From Erythrobasidium yunnanense (Eukaryota > Basidiomycota > Cystobasidiomycetes > Erythrobasidiales > Erythrobasidiaceae), in NCBI GenBank assembly GCA_001600175.1, contig BCJC01000003.1, forward strand, positions 2,108,001 through 2,172,000: a stretch of 64,000 nt of DNA, given 5' to 3'. A model generated the notes under the pieces. The model made no database searches and was not told where the DNA came from. It saw nothing but the letters and a program-made list of their open reading frames with translations. This document shows, piece by piece, positions 20,873 through 31,929 of this stretch; the first letter of the stretch is position 1, and every line of letters starts with the position of its first letter. The position numbers and the translations under genes are program-made.

Positions 20873-22148
20873 ATGCTAGTAGCGTATGAAGAAGCAGCGC
20901 TTGCAGCTCGAGCTGCAGACATGCGCGAGCCGAGTGACCCAAAGGAGCAAGACGAGGGCTACAACAGTCACCCAGGCAGAAGGCGACGAAGCAGTAGCGG
21001 AAGCAGCAGTGGCATCGCAAGTAGCAGCAAGCACAAGCTGAACGACAGCGAGAAGCACATCCAAGCGCTGGGTCAGTAGCCTTCACTTCGTGGAGCATCA
21101 AGTGCCCCGGCTTTTGGCTGAGTGACCTGACATAACATGTTTATGATGGTCAGAACGCAAGCTTGCAAGAGTCAAGAACAAGCGACAACAGCGTGCGAAC
21201 AGCGTCGGGACATCACCTCTGGCTGCTGCGCTACCCCTCGACAGTCCAGGAAATAGCGAGGACGAAGAGCCATCAGATGACGAGGAAGCAGATATCTCGC
21301 CATCTGTAGTGGATGACAGCGAGACTGCATGCCTGCTATACCCTTCAAACAGCCCTTCCCTCAAGCGCAAACAGCGACGTCGCCGGCCGTCAATAGAAGA
21401 TGTTTTGGAAGCTGAGCGCGGACGGCGCAGGAACAGCGATAGTCTCAATGACAGATCCTATGCCTCTCAACGCGAAGCAGAACATACGCCTACATACACG
21501 CCTGCCTCCAACAAAATCACGTTTTCAGGGCAAGTGCGCATCTGCGGAGGGATCAGAAGCACCGATGCTAGTAACAGCAAATCCAAGAGCAGTGAACGCC
21601 GAGCGTCCATCTATCAGACTGCGCCTCATCTCTACGGCACTTCTCCCTCTTCTTCATCCTGTCATTCTCCAACTCCACCTCGCCGAGCCTCTCTTTCCCG
21701 TCCTTCCAGCTTCCGCTCAGAAGTCAGTCGAGCATCCACGCCCGCTTCTTTATACGCGCCTCTGCTCCTGCCGAGCAAGACGGCACCATCGCCTAGTCGG
21801 ACGCTGTACTTGACATTCGCGAGGGAACAGGGCAGAGTTCTCAATTCGGCATACAAGGACATGGTCAGGAAACAGCAGCAGAGATATGAAGATCGGAAGA
21901 AGAAGTCACGAAGCAAGGCAGGCTGGTTCGCTTGCCTGCCAAGCTTGTTTAGCTGTAAAGGGGAGATGGAAGATGAACAGCAGGAGGAGGATGAGGAAGA
22001 GGAACGCTTGAGGATTAGGTACAAGAGCGAGATGCAGGTCTTGTTTGGGAACAGACCGTGGAGATACTTCAAATCGTCATACTGGGCATACCACATTCGA
22101 GGCCTGTGCTCGCCGGAGACAGGCCTGGACGACGACGATCTCGTCTAA
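20873..22148 (+). CDS. Hypothetical basic, Ser-rich protein with Cys-rich palmitoylation-like patch
   Basis: The start ATG is at 20873. An intron (about 21072-21152, GTCAGT..GGTCAG) joins QAL to ERKLARVKNKRQQR. The protein is Ser/Arg-rich and mostly disordered, with an acidic run (SEDEEPSDDEEADI) and RRRRPSIEDVLEAE. The C-terminal part is more ordered: TLYLTFAREQGRVLNSAYKD, then KAGWFACLPSLFSCKGE, an acidic stretch, and RPWRYFKSSYWAYHIRGL. The WFACLPSLFSCKG segment resembles hydrophobic-Cys patches used for membrane attachment, but that is a guess. No family is recognised. Confidence 0.7.
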
Positions 22149-22441
22149 GCACATACATACACGCATTCACCTTATTACATCGCATAAGTGCATCTGTAGC
22201 TTGAAGAAGTGGGCTCGTTAGAGGAGGGAAGTAAGTCAGATATGTAGCTTTCGGGCAGTAGCAGTAGTCATTATACACGCGCGTACTATCAGTCTTAGCT
22301 GTGCTCTGCAATGCAATGTCCATATACGGATCAACCCATCTCCGACCCGCCGGCAATCCCTATCTACTGTCTGTTTCGAGTCAACACCTTTAAGTCCTCT
22401 CTTTCGTTCCTACCGACTTCACTTCAAGGCTTCTACTCGCC
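22149..22441. promoter_or_regulatory. Upstream region of BAT1
   Basis: 293 bp separate the stop of the preceding gene from the BAT1 ATG, both on the plus strand. A pyrimidine-rich stretch lies at about 22385-22435 just before the ATG, as is common for fungal housekeeping promoters. Confidence 0.35.
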
Positions 22442-24194
22442 ATGCAGCGCTGTAGCAGACTGCTGCGTTTGCGCACCGCCCACTCTACTCCAGCATCGCA
22501 GTTGCAGTTGTCTTCAAGAAAGCAGCCCGCGACTTCTCAGCTTTTCCAGCTTCAACAACAAAGAACGTCGAGAAGTTTGCATACTTCGAGATGTTTGAGC
22601 AAAGATGCAGCGGACGTAGGCGCTGGTCCTGCGATACTTGAACAAGGCCTGGAGAACCAGGGCCAACAAGCTGCGCCTGAAGCCGTCTCGGGCAAAGCTG
22701 CGTCTGTAAAGGACGATATCGACGTACGCTTGTGTTAGTATAAATGAGATGAGCGCATTGAATGCTGAACGTGAGATTGGATGCAGCCCTCACTCCTTAA
22801 AATCATAGGCGCCGACCAACCGAAACAGATCCCTCTATCTTCGACCCTACAGTTCGGACATACGTTCACAGACCATATGCTCACCATCCCTTGGTCACAT
22901 ACTACAGGCTGGGGCGCGCCTGAAATCAGACCCTATGGACCGTTATTGCTTGATCCTTCGTCCACTGTACTGCACTATGCGTGTACGCTCTTTGAAGGAA
23001 TGAAAGCGTATAGGAATGCAGAGTCGGATAAAGTCACACTCTTCAGACCGGATAAGAACATGGAGAGAATGAACAGGTCGGCCGCGAGGTTGGCTTTTCC
23101 TGTGAGCGGTGAAGTCATGTGTGTGTAGCGAGTGTTACTGAGAGAGAACTGCTCGCAGACATTCACGGGCGACAAGCTCACCGAACTCATCAAGAAACTC
23201 GTCTCTTTGGACCGCAAATGGATTCCAGCTGAACCAGGCCACTCGCTCTAGTACGTCTGTCCCTTCTACTTCACGGCCCATATCACTCTCTAATCCCTCG
23301 AGAACACAGCATCCGCCCAACGATGATCGGCACGCAAAAAGCACTGGGCGTAGGCGCATCGACCGATGTTCTCCTCTTCGTCATCTGCTCCCCTGTAGGA
23401 CCCTATTACAAAACTGGCTTCAAGCCCGTCAGTCTCCTCGCTACGACGAGAGACGTCCGCGCGTGGCCGGGCGGTACTGGAGGATACAAGGTGAGCCGAA
23501 CGTACACTTGGCGGGGATAGAAATCCTGATTGCGAGTCTGCTAGCTCGGATCAAATTACGCTGGAGGAGTCGTTCGTGAGTGTCGTTCTTCGGGAAGAGC
23601 TTGTGACCCGCTCTAAGACCCATGTTACAGCCCAAATGTCTGCTGCAACGGAAGGCTACCAGCAAATACTATGGCTGTTCGGCGAGGAGCACTACGTCAC
23701 TGAAGTCGGAACGGTAAGCTCTTCACGGCTGCCAGCAAGTTCGCTTATCCCTAGCTGATGACTTTACCCAGATGAACCTGTTCATGGTTGTGGCGGATGA
23801 GCAAGGTCAATGGGAGCTCATCACGCCTCCTCTCGAAGACATCATCTTGCCAGGCGTGACGCGGGACTCTGTCTTACAATTAGCGCGCGAGCATTCCGAC
23901 CCCAATAATCCTTTCAAGATTGACGGCTTACCTTCAAACATGAAAGTGACCGAACGGAAAATGACATTACCACAATTGAAGAAGCTGCAGCAGGAAGGAA
24001 GACTGGTGGAGATGTTCGGCTCGGGTACGGCGGCTGTCGTCAGTCCCGTCAAGGAGATCGGGTATGAAGGAAGTAACATCCCTGTTCCTGTGGGAGAAGA
24101 TGGATTGGGAGATGTTGCAAGAGCAATGCTGAGCGAAATCACGGCGAGACAGCTTGGAACAGTCGAAAGCGACTGGACTGTCGTCGTTGACTAG
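22442..24194 (+). CDS. BAT1: Branched-chain amino acid aminotransferase, mitochondrial
   Basis: A PLP enzyme of fold type IV that interconverts Leu/Ile/Val and their 2-oxo acids. The Arg/Ser/Gln-rich first 50 or so residues ([15 protein letters not shown]..) look like a mitochondrial presequence. Conserved pieces follow in order: [93 protein letters not shown] (the Lys is the PLP Schiff-base residue), [29 protein letters not shown] and [14 protein letters not shown]. Introns lie near 22727-22785, 23102-23158, 23251-23308, 23491-23544, 23570-23631 and 23713-23772. It ends in WTVVVD. Complete and intact. Confidence 0.95.
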
Positions 24195-24616
24195 ACGGCC
24201 ATAGCTGGGTGTCGGAGCAACAGAGACGTTGGGCGCATCTTCAATCATAAGTACTCGTTACAGACTTCATCGATAGATCTTAGGCACTGATGAACAACAA
24301 CGAGGAAGAAACGAGTCTACGTATTTTGCGATGCTACAATATTGCTTTCAATCACAAGAGAAATGTGACTGAGTAATGTCTAATTGGATGATAACTACTG
24401 AAACACTATTCTGATAAATTTTGTGCTGCACAACTACAGGCTAATTTTTCTCTTGTTCTACTTTGACTTCAGGATTGTCCGTAGAAGTTGCTTTCGTATG
24501 TGATAACGATATATGAGGAAGATGGATCGCATGCCCTTTTGCTGTGTCTTTAACTACCTCGAAACTGACGAGGTCGACTACGAATCATCGTTTGCCTCAT
24601 CGTAGTCATTGAGGAG
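24195..24616. other. Convergent 3' region of BAT1 and the TRP/Flc channel gene
   Basis: 422 bp, AT-rich around 24330-24440, carrying both 3' UTRs. I see no gene. Confidence 0.4.
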
Positions 24617-27306
24617 TCAAGCGTTCGGACTCGGTTCATGGTCATCTCCTTCTTCTTCTCTATGCGAGGTCTTCCAAAAGGGTGTCGAGCTTCTTTGCTT
24701 GTAATTGTTCGCATTGCCATACGCATTGCTGAGTGTCAAGTCGCTAGCTGCTGATTGACGATTATTGATGGCACTAGCATCGTCTGGAACGACTGTCGTC
24801 ACGCTTTCTCTTGAATGCAAACCACCCCCTCCGCTCAATTCGCTAGGTGAGCCAGGAGCCACAGGGACATAGAGTGACGAGACGGGGGGTGGGTTATCGT
24901 GTGCATCGTATCCATTATCGTGTCCAGCTTCTAGATAATCGTCTCCTGTCCGATCTCTTCCTCCCGTTCCTACGATACTCGCACTAAGCAGCGGTCCGCC
25001 TGTATTCCTATCGCCCGCAGCGGAATAACCCTTCTCGCGCATCATGGCAGTCTTCTCTGCGTTCTCTCGCTCAGCTTCTTTCCTAGCTTTGCGAGACCAG
25101 ATAATGCCTGTGCCGAGGTTGTAGATCGTCACGATGAAGAGAATGACGGTCATCACGCCTTGAATGGCAATGAGCACAAAACCAAGAACGGCAGTGATTA
25201 TTCCGTTGAGAGTGATGTTTGCGTAGAAGACGACGAGGATGGCATAGGCGGCAATCTTGAAGATCGAGATGATGATCATGAGGATGTTGGAACCGCGATT
25301 CGCGAAGGGACGCCAGATGCAGAATGATGCGAAGACGATCACTTCGATGACGATGAGGGGAATGAGTTGGACAAGTCCATGGCCCTACAAACCAATGCAA
25401 AGGCATTAGTCGGTAGCTTCAAGCCGTCCATGGAGCAATGTCACGTACCTGAGCGAAAGCCACGAATGCCGAGCTGACGAACGCTGCCGCAGCCAGGATG
25501 AAGAGGTACCCACTTCCTGATCTCTTGAACTGTTTCGTGACCGTCGTCCATCTGAGACTTAGGCTCTCTCTGCCTCCATGGAGTGCATTATTCGCGATTT
25601 TTGAGATATGCCAATAGACTCCAAGTATGGCGAGATGGATCCATACGAGCACTAGGGCAGCTATGAATACAGCCAGCCAACCTGAGTCGTAGCGATGGAG
25701 GAATTGCCAGAAACAGAACAGGACAAGAGGAGTATAGGAGATCAAGAGTGTTCGAAGGAGGTTTGTCCAGATGAAATAGCGGAGGTTGTAGAAACTCGTG
25801 GAAGAGCGTGCTCCTCCGGATGTAGTGTGTCGGCCAGCCTTGGTGTCTCTCCGCTTGCGTAGAAGCTGGTAGAGGAGTACGAAAGCGCCAGTGAGGATAA
25901 ATATACTGATCATCACGCATAGCAAGAACAAGAAGACAATAAAGACCGTCATGAATGCATTCGGGTACGTTACGCCTATATCTTCAGCTGTCGTTTCTAT
26001 TCCCGAGATTAGATTATAGGAAGGTGCGTCTTGCACTGTGGGAGTCGTGAATGCAGAAGCGGCGGCGAACGACTTGGCGGAGGAAATAACATTGCGGGTA
26101 CTGGAGGCTTCGTTGATGATGCTGTATGTCTGCCCTTCCCGGTTGACGCCGCCCGTCATGTAGCGCATGCGGTTGATGGCGTCATCGATGGGCTTCATGT
26201 AGATAAGTCCTTGTGCTGTGAACATCATCTCTATCAGTACTTACACTTTCAGCTGATGATAACGAGCCCGCTTACCCCATACGAAGTTGAGTGTGAACTG
26301 CTTGTAGACTCTCGGATAGTCAAGGGACAAGAACCCGCACAGCGCAACATGTTGGAAATACGTCACTATCGTCGCGAACCTCCACTCCGGCCCTGATTTA
26401 TACGGCGAGAGCGGCCAGAACGAGTGGATGAGCGCTACGAGGAAGCTTCCTATCGTCAAGCCTGCGATGGCCCATTGCACTTCGGACAGATAGGTTGTTT
26501 TGCCGTTCGATAAGATGGCGTTGAGACAGAGAGCTTCTTCGCCCGTTTGCTGGTTGATGAGGATGATAGTGGCACTCGCTTCGAGATCGGGTACGGTCCA
26601 TGCTAGACCTGGTAGATCGATGTTGCTGTAGAGCACACGGAATATACACATCAGTAATCAGCTGGCAAGCCGACCATAATAATGTAGGACCGGCTTACAC
26701 CGAATCCGGCAGTATGTATGCGAAGCTGCCATCGAATTGATATTGCGGCAGAGGACATAATGCTCCTCCAACTATACTGCATGTGTTGGCAGTGAGGTTG
26801 ATGCGCTATGATCAGTACAAAAAGCGTTAGCCTGGAAACGGTGATGTGACCAGGGACTGATTAAGCGCACCGTCTCTCCGTATGCGAACAGCTGTATATT
26901 GAGATCTGCATTGAGGTTTTCTGCTACGGACCGTGCGCTGATATCGAAGCCTATACTCTGGTTTTGTCTGCATCATCGAAATTGAGATTGAGCTTGGGAC
27001 GCCGTCGTCGATGAGAAATAGAGGACGCACCTGTAGTATCTTATATCGAACCTCTCGACTTCTACTGCTCTCCCACTGCTGCAGTACGATACTTCTGATG
27101 CATCTGTAGAGAGAGAGATTTCATGTCCGACGTCAGCTTCTCGGCGGGCAGGGCGCACAAGAGGTCGCAACTTCACAGCGCATGGATGAGTTCGACTTAC
27201 AGATATACTCAGCTTGCGCTTGGAATGCATGTACTGGCGCCAGAAGCAGCGAGAACACGGCCAGGACAGCCAGAAGAAGGTCGGGCGGCGATATCGACCG
27301 AGGCAT
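24617..27306 (-). CDS. TRP-like / Flc-family membrane protein (ML-like plus TRP domain)
   Basis: Fungal Flc1-3/Pkd2-type proteins are polytopic membrane proteins linked to calcium release, FAD transport and cell-wall integrity. The ATG at 27304-27306 starts a clear signal peptide (LLLAVLAVFSLLLAPVHAFQA). Several short exons (about 26240-27230) cover the lumenal ML-like domain. The TRP part follows with many hydrophobic segments, including AFMTVFIVFLFLLCVMISIF, LLISYTPLVLFCFWQFLHRY, WLAVFIAALVLVWIHLAILG, YLFILAAAAFVSSAFVAFAQ and IIISIFKIAAYAILVVFYAN. The C-terminal cytosolic tail is disordered and charged, stopping at 24617. I cannot tell which Flc/Pkd2 subgroup this is. Confidence 0.87.
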
Positions 27307-27721
27307 CGCTCGTTCGTTCGCAGGGCCAGCCAATCCAGATGGAAGCAGACCTTGACGATGTCGTTCTACCCTACTACTCCCTTCTTACGCCCGATTCCAC
27401 TTCGGAAAGGCCAACCTTTGAAATCCCGTGTAAATTGCTGAACAGATTGACGATGAGGTGATAAAGAGAGAGTGAGGTAAAAGTCTTGTAAGCCAAGACC
27501 TTGAAACCTTGAGTGAAAGCTGTACAGAGATGTACAAGATGTATAAGAGGACGTAAGAAGCCTGTCTGTCTGACTGATTGACAAGTTTTCGGAGAGAGCG
27601 CTCAAATTGCGTTGATCGGGATATCCCTCATGCCAAAAGCGTCATGCCAAAGTCCGCGCAACTTGTGGTACTGATAAATAACAAAAACTGATACATCAAA
27701 TACTGCTCGTTGATCTTCGAC
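27307..27721. promoter_or_regulatory. Divergent promoter region of the Flc-like channel and nicotinamidase genes
   Basis: 415 bp lie between divergent start codons. No obvious TATA box or repeated motif stands out, and no gene is seen. Confidence 0.35.
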
Positions 27722-28744
27722 ATGGCTACTGCCCTGCTCATCGTGTGCGCTCGCTGGCCCGAAGAAAGCATTGGCGAATGATCCCTATATTGACTTGACT
27801 CTCGACCTCCCATGCCTCGTCTTCTATTATCCTTTCTCCTTCCTGATCCTAATGATGCAACAGTGACGTCCAGAACGACTTCCTGCCTCCCAATGGCAGT
27901 CTGGGCGTCGAGAATGGGCGTGATATCCTGAAGCCCATTCAGACACTGCTGGACGAGCAGCAGGATTGGCCATGGAAGAGAGTAGTAGCATCAGTAGTAC
28001 TTCCATCAGTCCCCTTGAGCACCCGCTCCGGCAAGCTGATCCATGAGATTTCCTAGGACTTCCACCCTCCTGGCCATATCTCGTTCGCAAGCTCCCATCC
28101 TGGACAGAAAGCATTCACAACCATCACTGTCAAGAATAAACAAGGGAAAGACATTGATCAAATACTGTGGCCGGACCATTGTGTGCGTTCGCCCAGTCGC
28201 GATTAGCAGCCCTTGCTGATGGTACTGGCTTCATTTCACCAGGTACAAGGAACAGAAGGGTGTGCGATAGAAGCTAGTGTGCTAGCCGCTCTTGAGCCTT
28301 GGAAGTCCAAGAAGCAGTTCCATCTAGTCCAGAAGGTATGTCAATTTCATTCTGGCTCTAAACAGCTAGTTATGCTCATGCTTCTTGGCACAGGGAACAG
28401 ACATATCTCTCGACGCATATTCAGCCTTCGCAAGTCCCGACACTCCTTCCATCTCAGCCTCTACACCTTCTTCCGCTTCTTGCTCTTCTACTTCCTCAAT
28501 GACGCCTCTTACACAATATCTTCGCTCGCACTCCATTTCCCGTCTGGTAGTCTGTGGAATAGCAACGGACGTCTGCGTGCATGCCACTATCAAAGATGCG
28601 CTCGCAGAGGGGTTCAAAGTGATCTTGGTGGAAGAAGCATGTGCAGGCGTATCGGGACAAGCCTCTGCACAAGCGTTGAAGAAGATGAGGGAGGATGGTA
28701 TAACAGTCGTCAAGAATGCGGAAGAGCTTAGGAAGCTGTTATAG
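27722..28744 (+). CDS. PNC1: Nicotinamidase
   Basis: Hydrolyses nicotinamide to nicotinic acid in the NAD+ salvage pathway. Exon 1 is MATALLIV; the next exon continues DVQNDFLPPNGSLGVENG with the catalytic Asp. Metal ligands are in DFHPPGHISFASSH, and KNKQGKDIDQILWPDHCVQG is typical of the family. The catalytic Lys is in VQKGTDI and the catalytic Cys in VVCGIATDVCVHATIKDAL. A Ser-rich insert (SISASTPSSASCSSTSSMTP) separates SAFASPD from the Cys motif. Introns near 27743-27862, 27990-28050, 28180-28240 and 28336-28394 are canonical. It ends at 28744, convergent with the histidine-phosphatase gene. Decayed sequence related to its 3' end lies at about 54.3 kb. Confidence 0.93.
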
Positions 28745-28978
28745 CTATTGCGGTTTCGAAGACCTCTGACGATATCAGATGCCGGGAGAAGGCAGGAAGA
28801 GTCAGATCTGGTGTGATAGAGTAATGCGAACCAAGGCGCTGTGCGCAAACAGCATTGGCCTTCTCTGGAATGCTACATGATAACCTTCAGGTCGACATAC
28901 ACCGTAGGTATTGGTGAATCACTCTCCTTGTTACAAATGGGGCAGGCGTTCCAAGAATGACGGAATATCCATGAGGGC

Positions 28979-30120
28979 TCAGTCTGCAGGCAGCTGAATA
29001 AATCTATGAATACCTTCTTTTCGCCAGTTCGCCTGACGTCCTTGGTTTTGCAAAGTTTAGCTTTACTTCCACGTCCTGTTGGACGAGCCAGTTCTCCGGA
29101 TCTCTGGGGCTGAAGATGTAGCTGACGCGCAAAGTCCAATCAATGCCTTTTCCCCGGACAGACTGTAATAATGCAGAGTGATATTGCTCACCTCCTGATC
29201 TCACCATGTCCAAACAACCCCGTCGCCATACTTCCGAGCGTCAAGAACCTTATCAAGTCTCCATGGCATACGACGACGATCTTCTGTGCATCCCCCGTAG
29301 AGTAGCGTAACCACGTTCTCACCCATTTTGCGCGAGCTTTGATGGCGGGGACAGCTGTGGAATAGAAAGATGAAGGGGAGGACTTGTCGCGATAGTCGGG
29401 TGAGGCGGCGAGGTTGGAGAAGTCGACTGGCGGAAGAACAGGAACAGTGAGCCAATTGACCGAATACAAGGATCTGAGAGGTACTTACGACCTTCGAAGA
29501 CTGGATCTACTGAGATCTCTTCAAGCGGAGTACATATGTCGTTAGGGTCTGCGAAGCCGCATCATCAGTCTGTTATTTATCTTTCTGCTCAGGGTGCGAC
29601 TCACGTCCATTGATCTCCTGCAGCTGTGGCAGCACTACAATCTTATCTTTCCCCAGCCTCTGTACAGCCGTCTCGAACGAGATCAAGCACGTCTCCATCG
29701 TCCTCCGCAGAGGAGAACAGACAATCATGTCAACTTCTTGCTGTAACGTATTCTGTGTCAATTTATGCAGCTCGCGACATTGTTCTTTGCCCTTGTCTGT
29801 CAGGCGTGGGTCGGGGAGATGGTCGTCGTTCTGCAAGAATAGACTTAGCTAATCATATGGCTTACGATCGAGGAGACTCACTCGCAAGTTGTGGAAGCCT
29901 TCGCAGTGCCGGACCTGCAATATGAATAGACAGAATGGGAGGAACAGTCAGCGGACTGCAGGTATAGCTGGACGAGCTGTGCAGCTGGGATGATGTGTGA
30001 GGAATTAAGAATATGGGCGATATACGCACTAGGTAGATAGTCTTGCTTTCGGTCGAGAGTGACACCGAGGAGATAGTCAGTCCCGGTTATCAGACTCGCA
30101 GGATACCATGCACACCTCAT
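28979..30120 (-). CDS. Histidine phosphatase (phosphoglycerate-mutase-like) family protein
   Basis: A small soluble member of the PGAM/acid-phosphatase clan. I read the start as ATG 30120 followed after two codons by an intron, giving MSKTIYLVRHCEGFHNL with the phospho-acceptor His. Then come DPRLTDKGKEQCRELHKL, VDMIVCSPLRRTMETCL, LPQLQEING, VDFSNLAASPDYRDKSS, KARAKWVRTWLRY and IVVVCHGDLIRFLTLG with the second His. The C-terminus is spliced twice: SYIFSPRDPENWLVQQDVE, then NWRKEGIHRFIQLPAD and TGA at 28979-28981. This end is supported by the same intron borders in the relic at 54.8 kb. The substrate is unknown. Divergent from RNase H2A. Confidence 0.85.
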
Positions 30121-30456
30121 GGCTACTACTACGTCTGACTTGTGCTGAGCTGGATAAGAGGCCACTATCTCCAAGCTTGCCTAATGCACGCGGATGGGGT
30201 CCCCGCAGCAAGGATTCTTGACGTGAGCTGTCAGAGGTAAACCTTGCAATGTAACCGGGATTTGAGTAGTGTATCTTGGCAGCGTAAGGTCAGGTTGATA
30301 GTAAGGTGAGGCAACAGGTCAAGACGGGTAACAAGCAATTGCAAGCGAGACAGAAGCAAGACAGGTTCATGACTTTGGTGCTCTACGCCAGGCCTTCTAG
30401 ATTCCAGATTGTTGCGTAACATATACACCATAGCTCGTTGTAGTTCCGCTTGAAGA
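30121..30456. promoter_or_regulatory. Divergent promoter region of histidine phosphatase and RNase H2A
   Basis: 336 bp between opposite start codons (more if RNase H2A starts at 30556). No clear motif or gene is seen. Confidence 0.35.
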
Positions 30457-31911
30457 ATGGCCTTAGTACCCGTCGTTTCGGGAACTCATCGTCTCTCTTC
30501 TGACTTGATTGCTTCAAACTTGGAATTCGTACGCGACACTCGTACTGCATCCACCATGTCCCAATCCCAGCCAGTCGCCAGTACATCCAAGATACCGCTC
30601 ATCGACGCGACGATGGACGAAGATGAAGAAGCTGGTATTGACGCTGGCACGTCCGCTGCTGTTTCTGGGCTGCCTTGTCTTGAAGATAACAATTTCTCTA
30701 CATCGTATACATGGCATTCAACGACTGGATACGTAAGGGATGCATCGGAAGAAGGCGAAGAGCCTGCCTGGATCCTCGGTATTGACGAAGCTGGACGAGG
30801 GCCCGTACTGGGCAAGTCGCGTACATTCAAGCTATGATATACATTGCTGATGAGTGTTGCAGGTCCGCAGGTATACGGAGTATCGTGGTGTCCCGCTGTT
30901 TATAGCGATTCTCTCAAGAGCATAGGCTTCGCAGGCAAGTTTCGCAAACAACGTGTTAACCCATTCGCAAGCAGATATACTAACAGCATGGTGATACACA
31001 GACAGTAAAGCATTGACGGACGTACAGCGCGCCCGACTCATGCAAGAGATGCTGGCTGGGCAGGCAAAGAAGAATAAAGTAGAGTACGGCGTGACGGTCA
31101 TGCATCCTCAAGATATATCAGCTGGAATGCTGCAGAAGACCAATTACTCATTGTGCGCATGTCCCTTGATTCCTTGCGATTGAGTTGTCAGACTGAGAAA
31201 GGTCATTTCCGTCCATAGAAACGCACAATCGCAAGACGTGACGGTCAAGCTGATTCAGGAAGTGATCAACATGGGCTTTCCTATTCAGCATGTGTGTCTT
31301 CGTTCAACCCCTCTCTCCTCGTCTTCAGCAGCTAACATCGATCGACAATCCAGATCTTCGTCGATCCAGTCGGCCCACACGAAGTGTACGAAGCGAAGTT
31401 GAAGTCCATCTTTCCAGGAAAAGACATAACCGTGGTACCTAAAGCCGATGCGCTCTTCCCTATCGTGTCAGCTGCGAGTATCGTAGCGAAAGTTACAAGA
31501 GATACATTCATGGAAGTGTGGAAGTGGTCTTTGAATGAGCAGGTCAAGGGATTCGATACGGAATTCGGGAGTGGATACCCATCAGGTGCGTTGCGCTTCC
31601 TTTCCATCTTCTTCGAGATTCCTCGGTGGGAGACTGAAAGCATGTTCTCTTGTGTGATTTCCACAGACCCACGCACGGTAGCTTGGCTCGAGAAGCACTT
31701 CGATCCCGTGTTCGGGTATCCTTCCATCGCTCGACAGAGCTGGGGCACTATCCGACAGCTGATGGAGAAAAGGGGATATAAAGTGAAATGGTGCGAAGAC
31801 GAGAGTTTAAATAGCATACGGTCTTATTTCATCAGTGCAAAACCGGGAGAAGACCGTGAGAGGCCCGCGTTGATGAAGGATTTAGGGTTGTCTTCCATTG
31901 CTGTTATCTAA
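30457..31911 (+). CDS. RNH201: Ribonuclease H2 catalytic subunit A
   Basis: Removes ribonucleotides from DNA and R-loops in the nucleus. The type-2 RNase H signature is present: ILGIDEAGRGPVLG (catalytic Asp and Glu), FADSKALTDVQRARL (Asp) and IFVDPVGPHEVYEAKLK (Asp). It is followed by DALFPIVSAASIVAKVTRD, GFDTEFGSGYPSDPRT and the C-terminal SWGTIRQLMEKRGYKVKW. The translation could begin at 30457 or at the second in-frame ATG 30556 (MSQSQPVASTSK), which is closer to usual family length. Introns occur near 30812-30863, 30933-31010, 31154-31219, 31291-31353 and 31587-31667. The stop is only 18 bp from the convergent VMS1 stop. Confidence 0.94.
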
Positions 31912-31929
31912 GATTGAGAAGAGGGTATG

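Noticed and set aside
30457-30556. N-terminal extension of RNase H2A as a mitochondrial targeting signal
   Set aside because: The extra residues (MALVPVVSGTHRLSS..) are only weakly basic and a second ATG at 30556 gives the usual length. Dual targeting cannot be argued from this.
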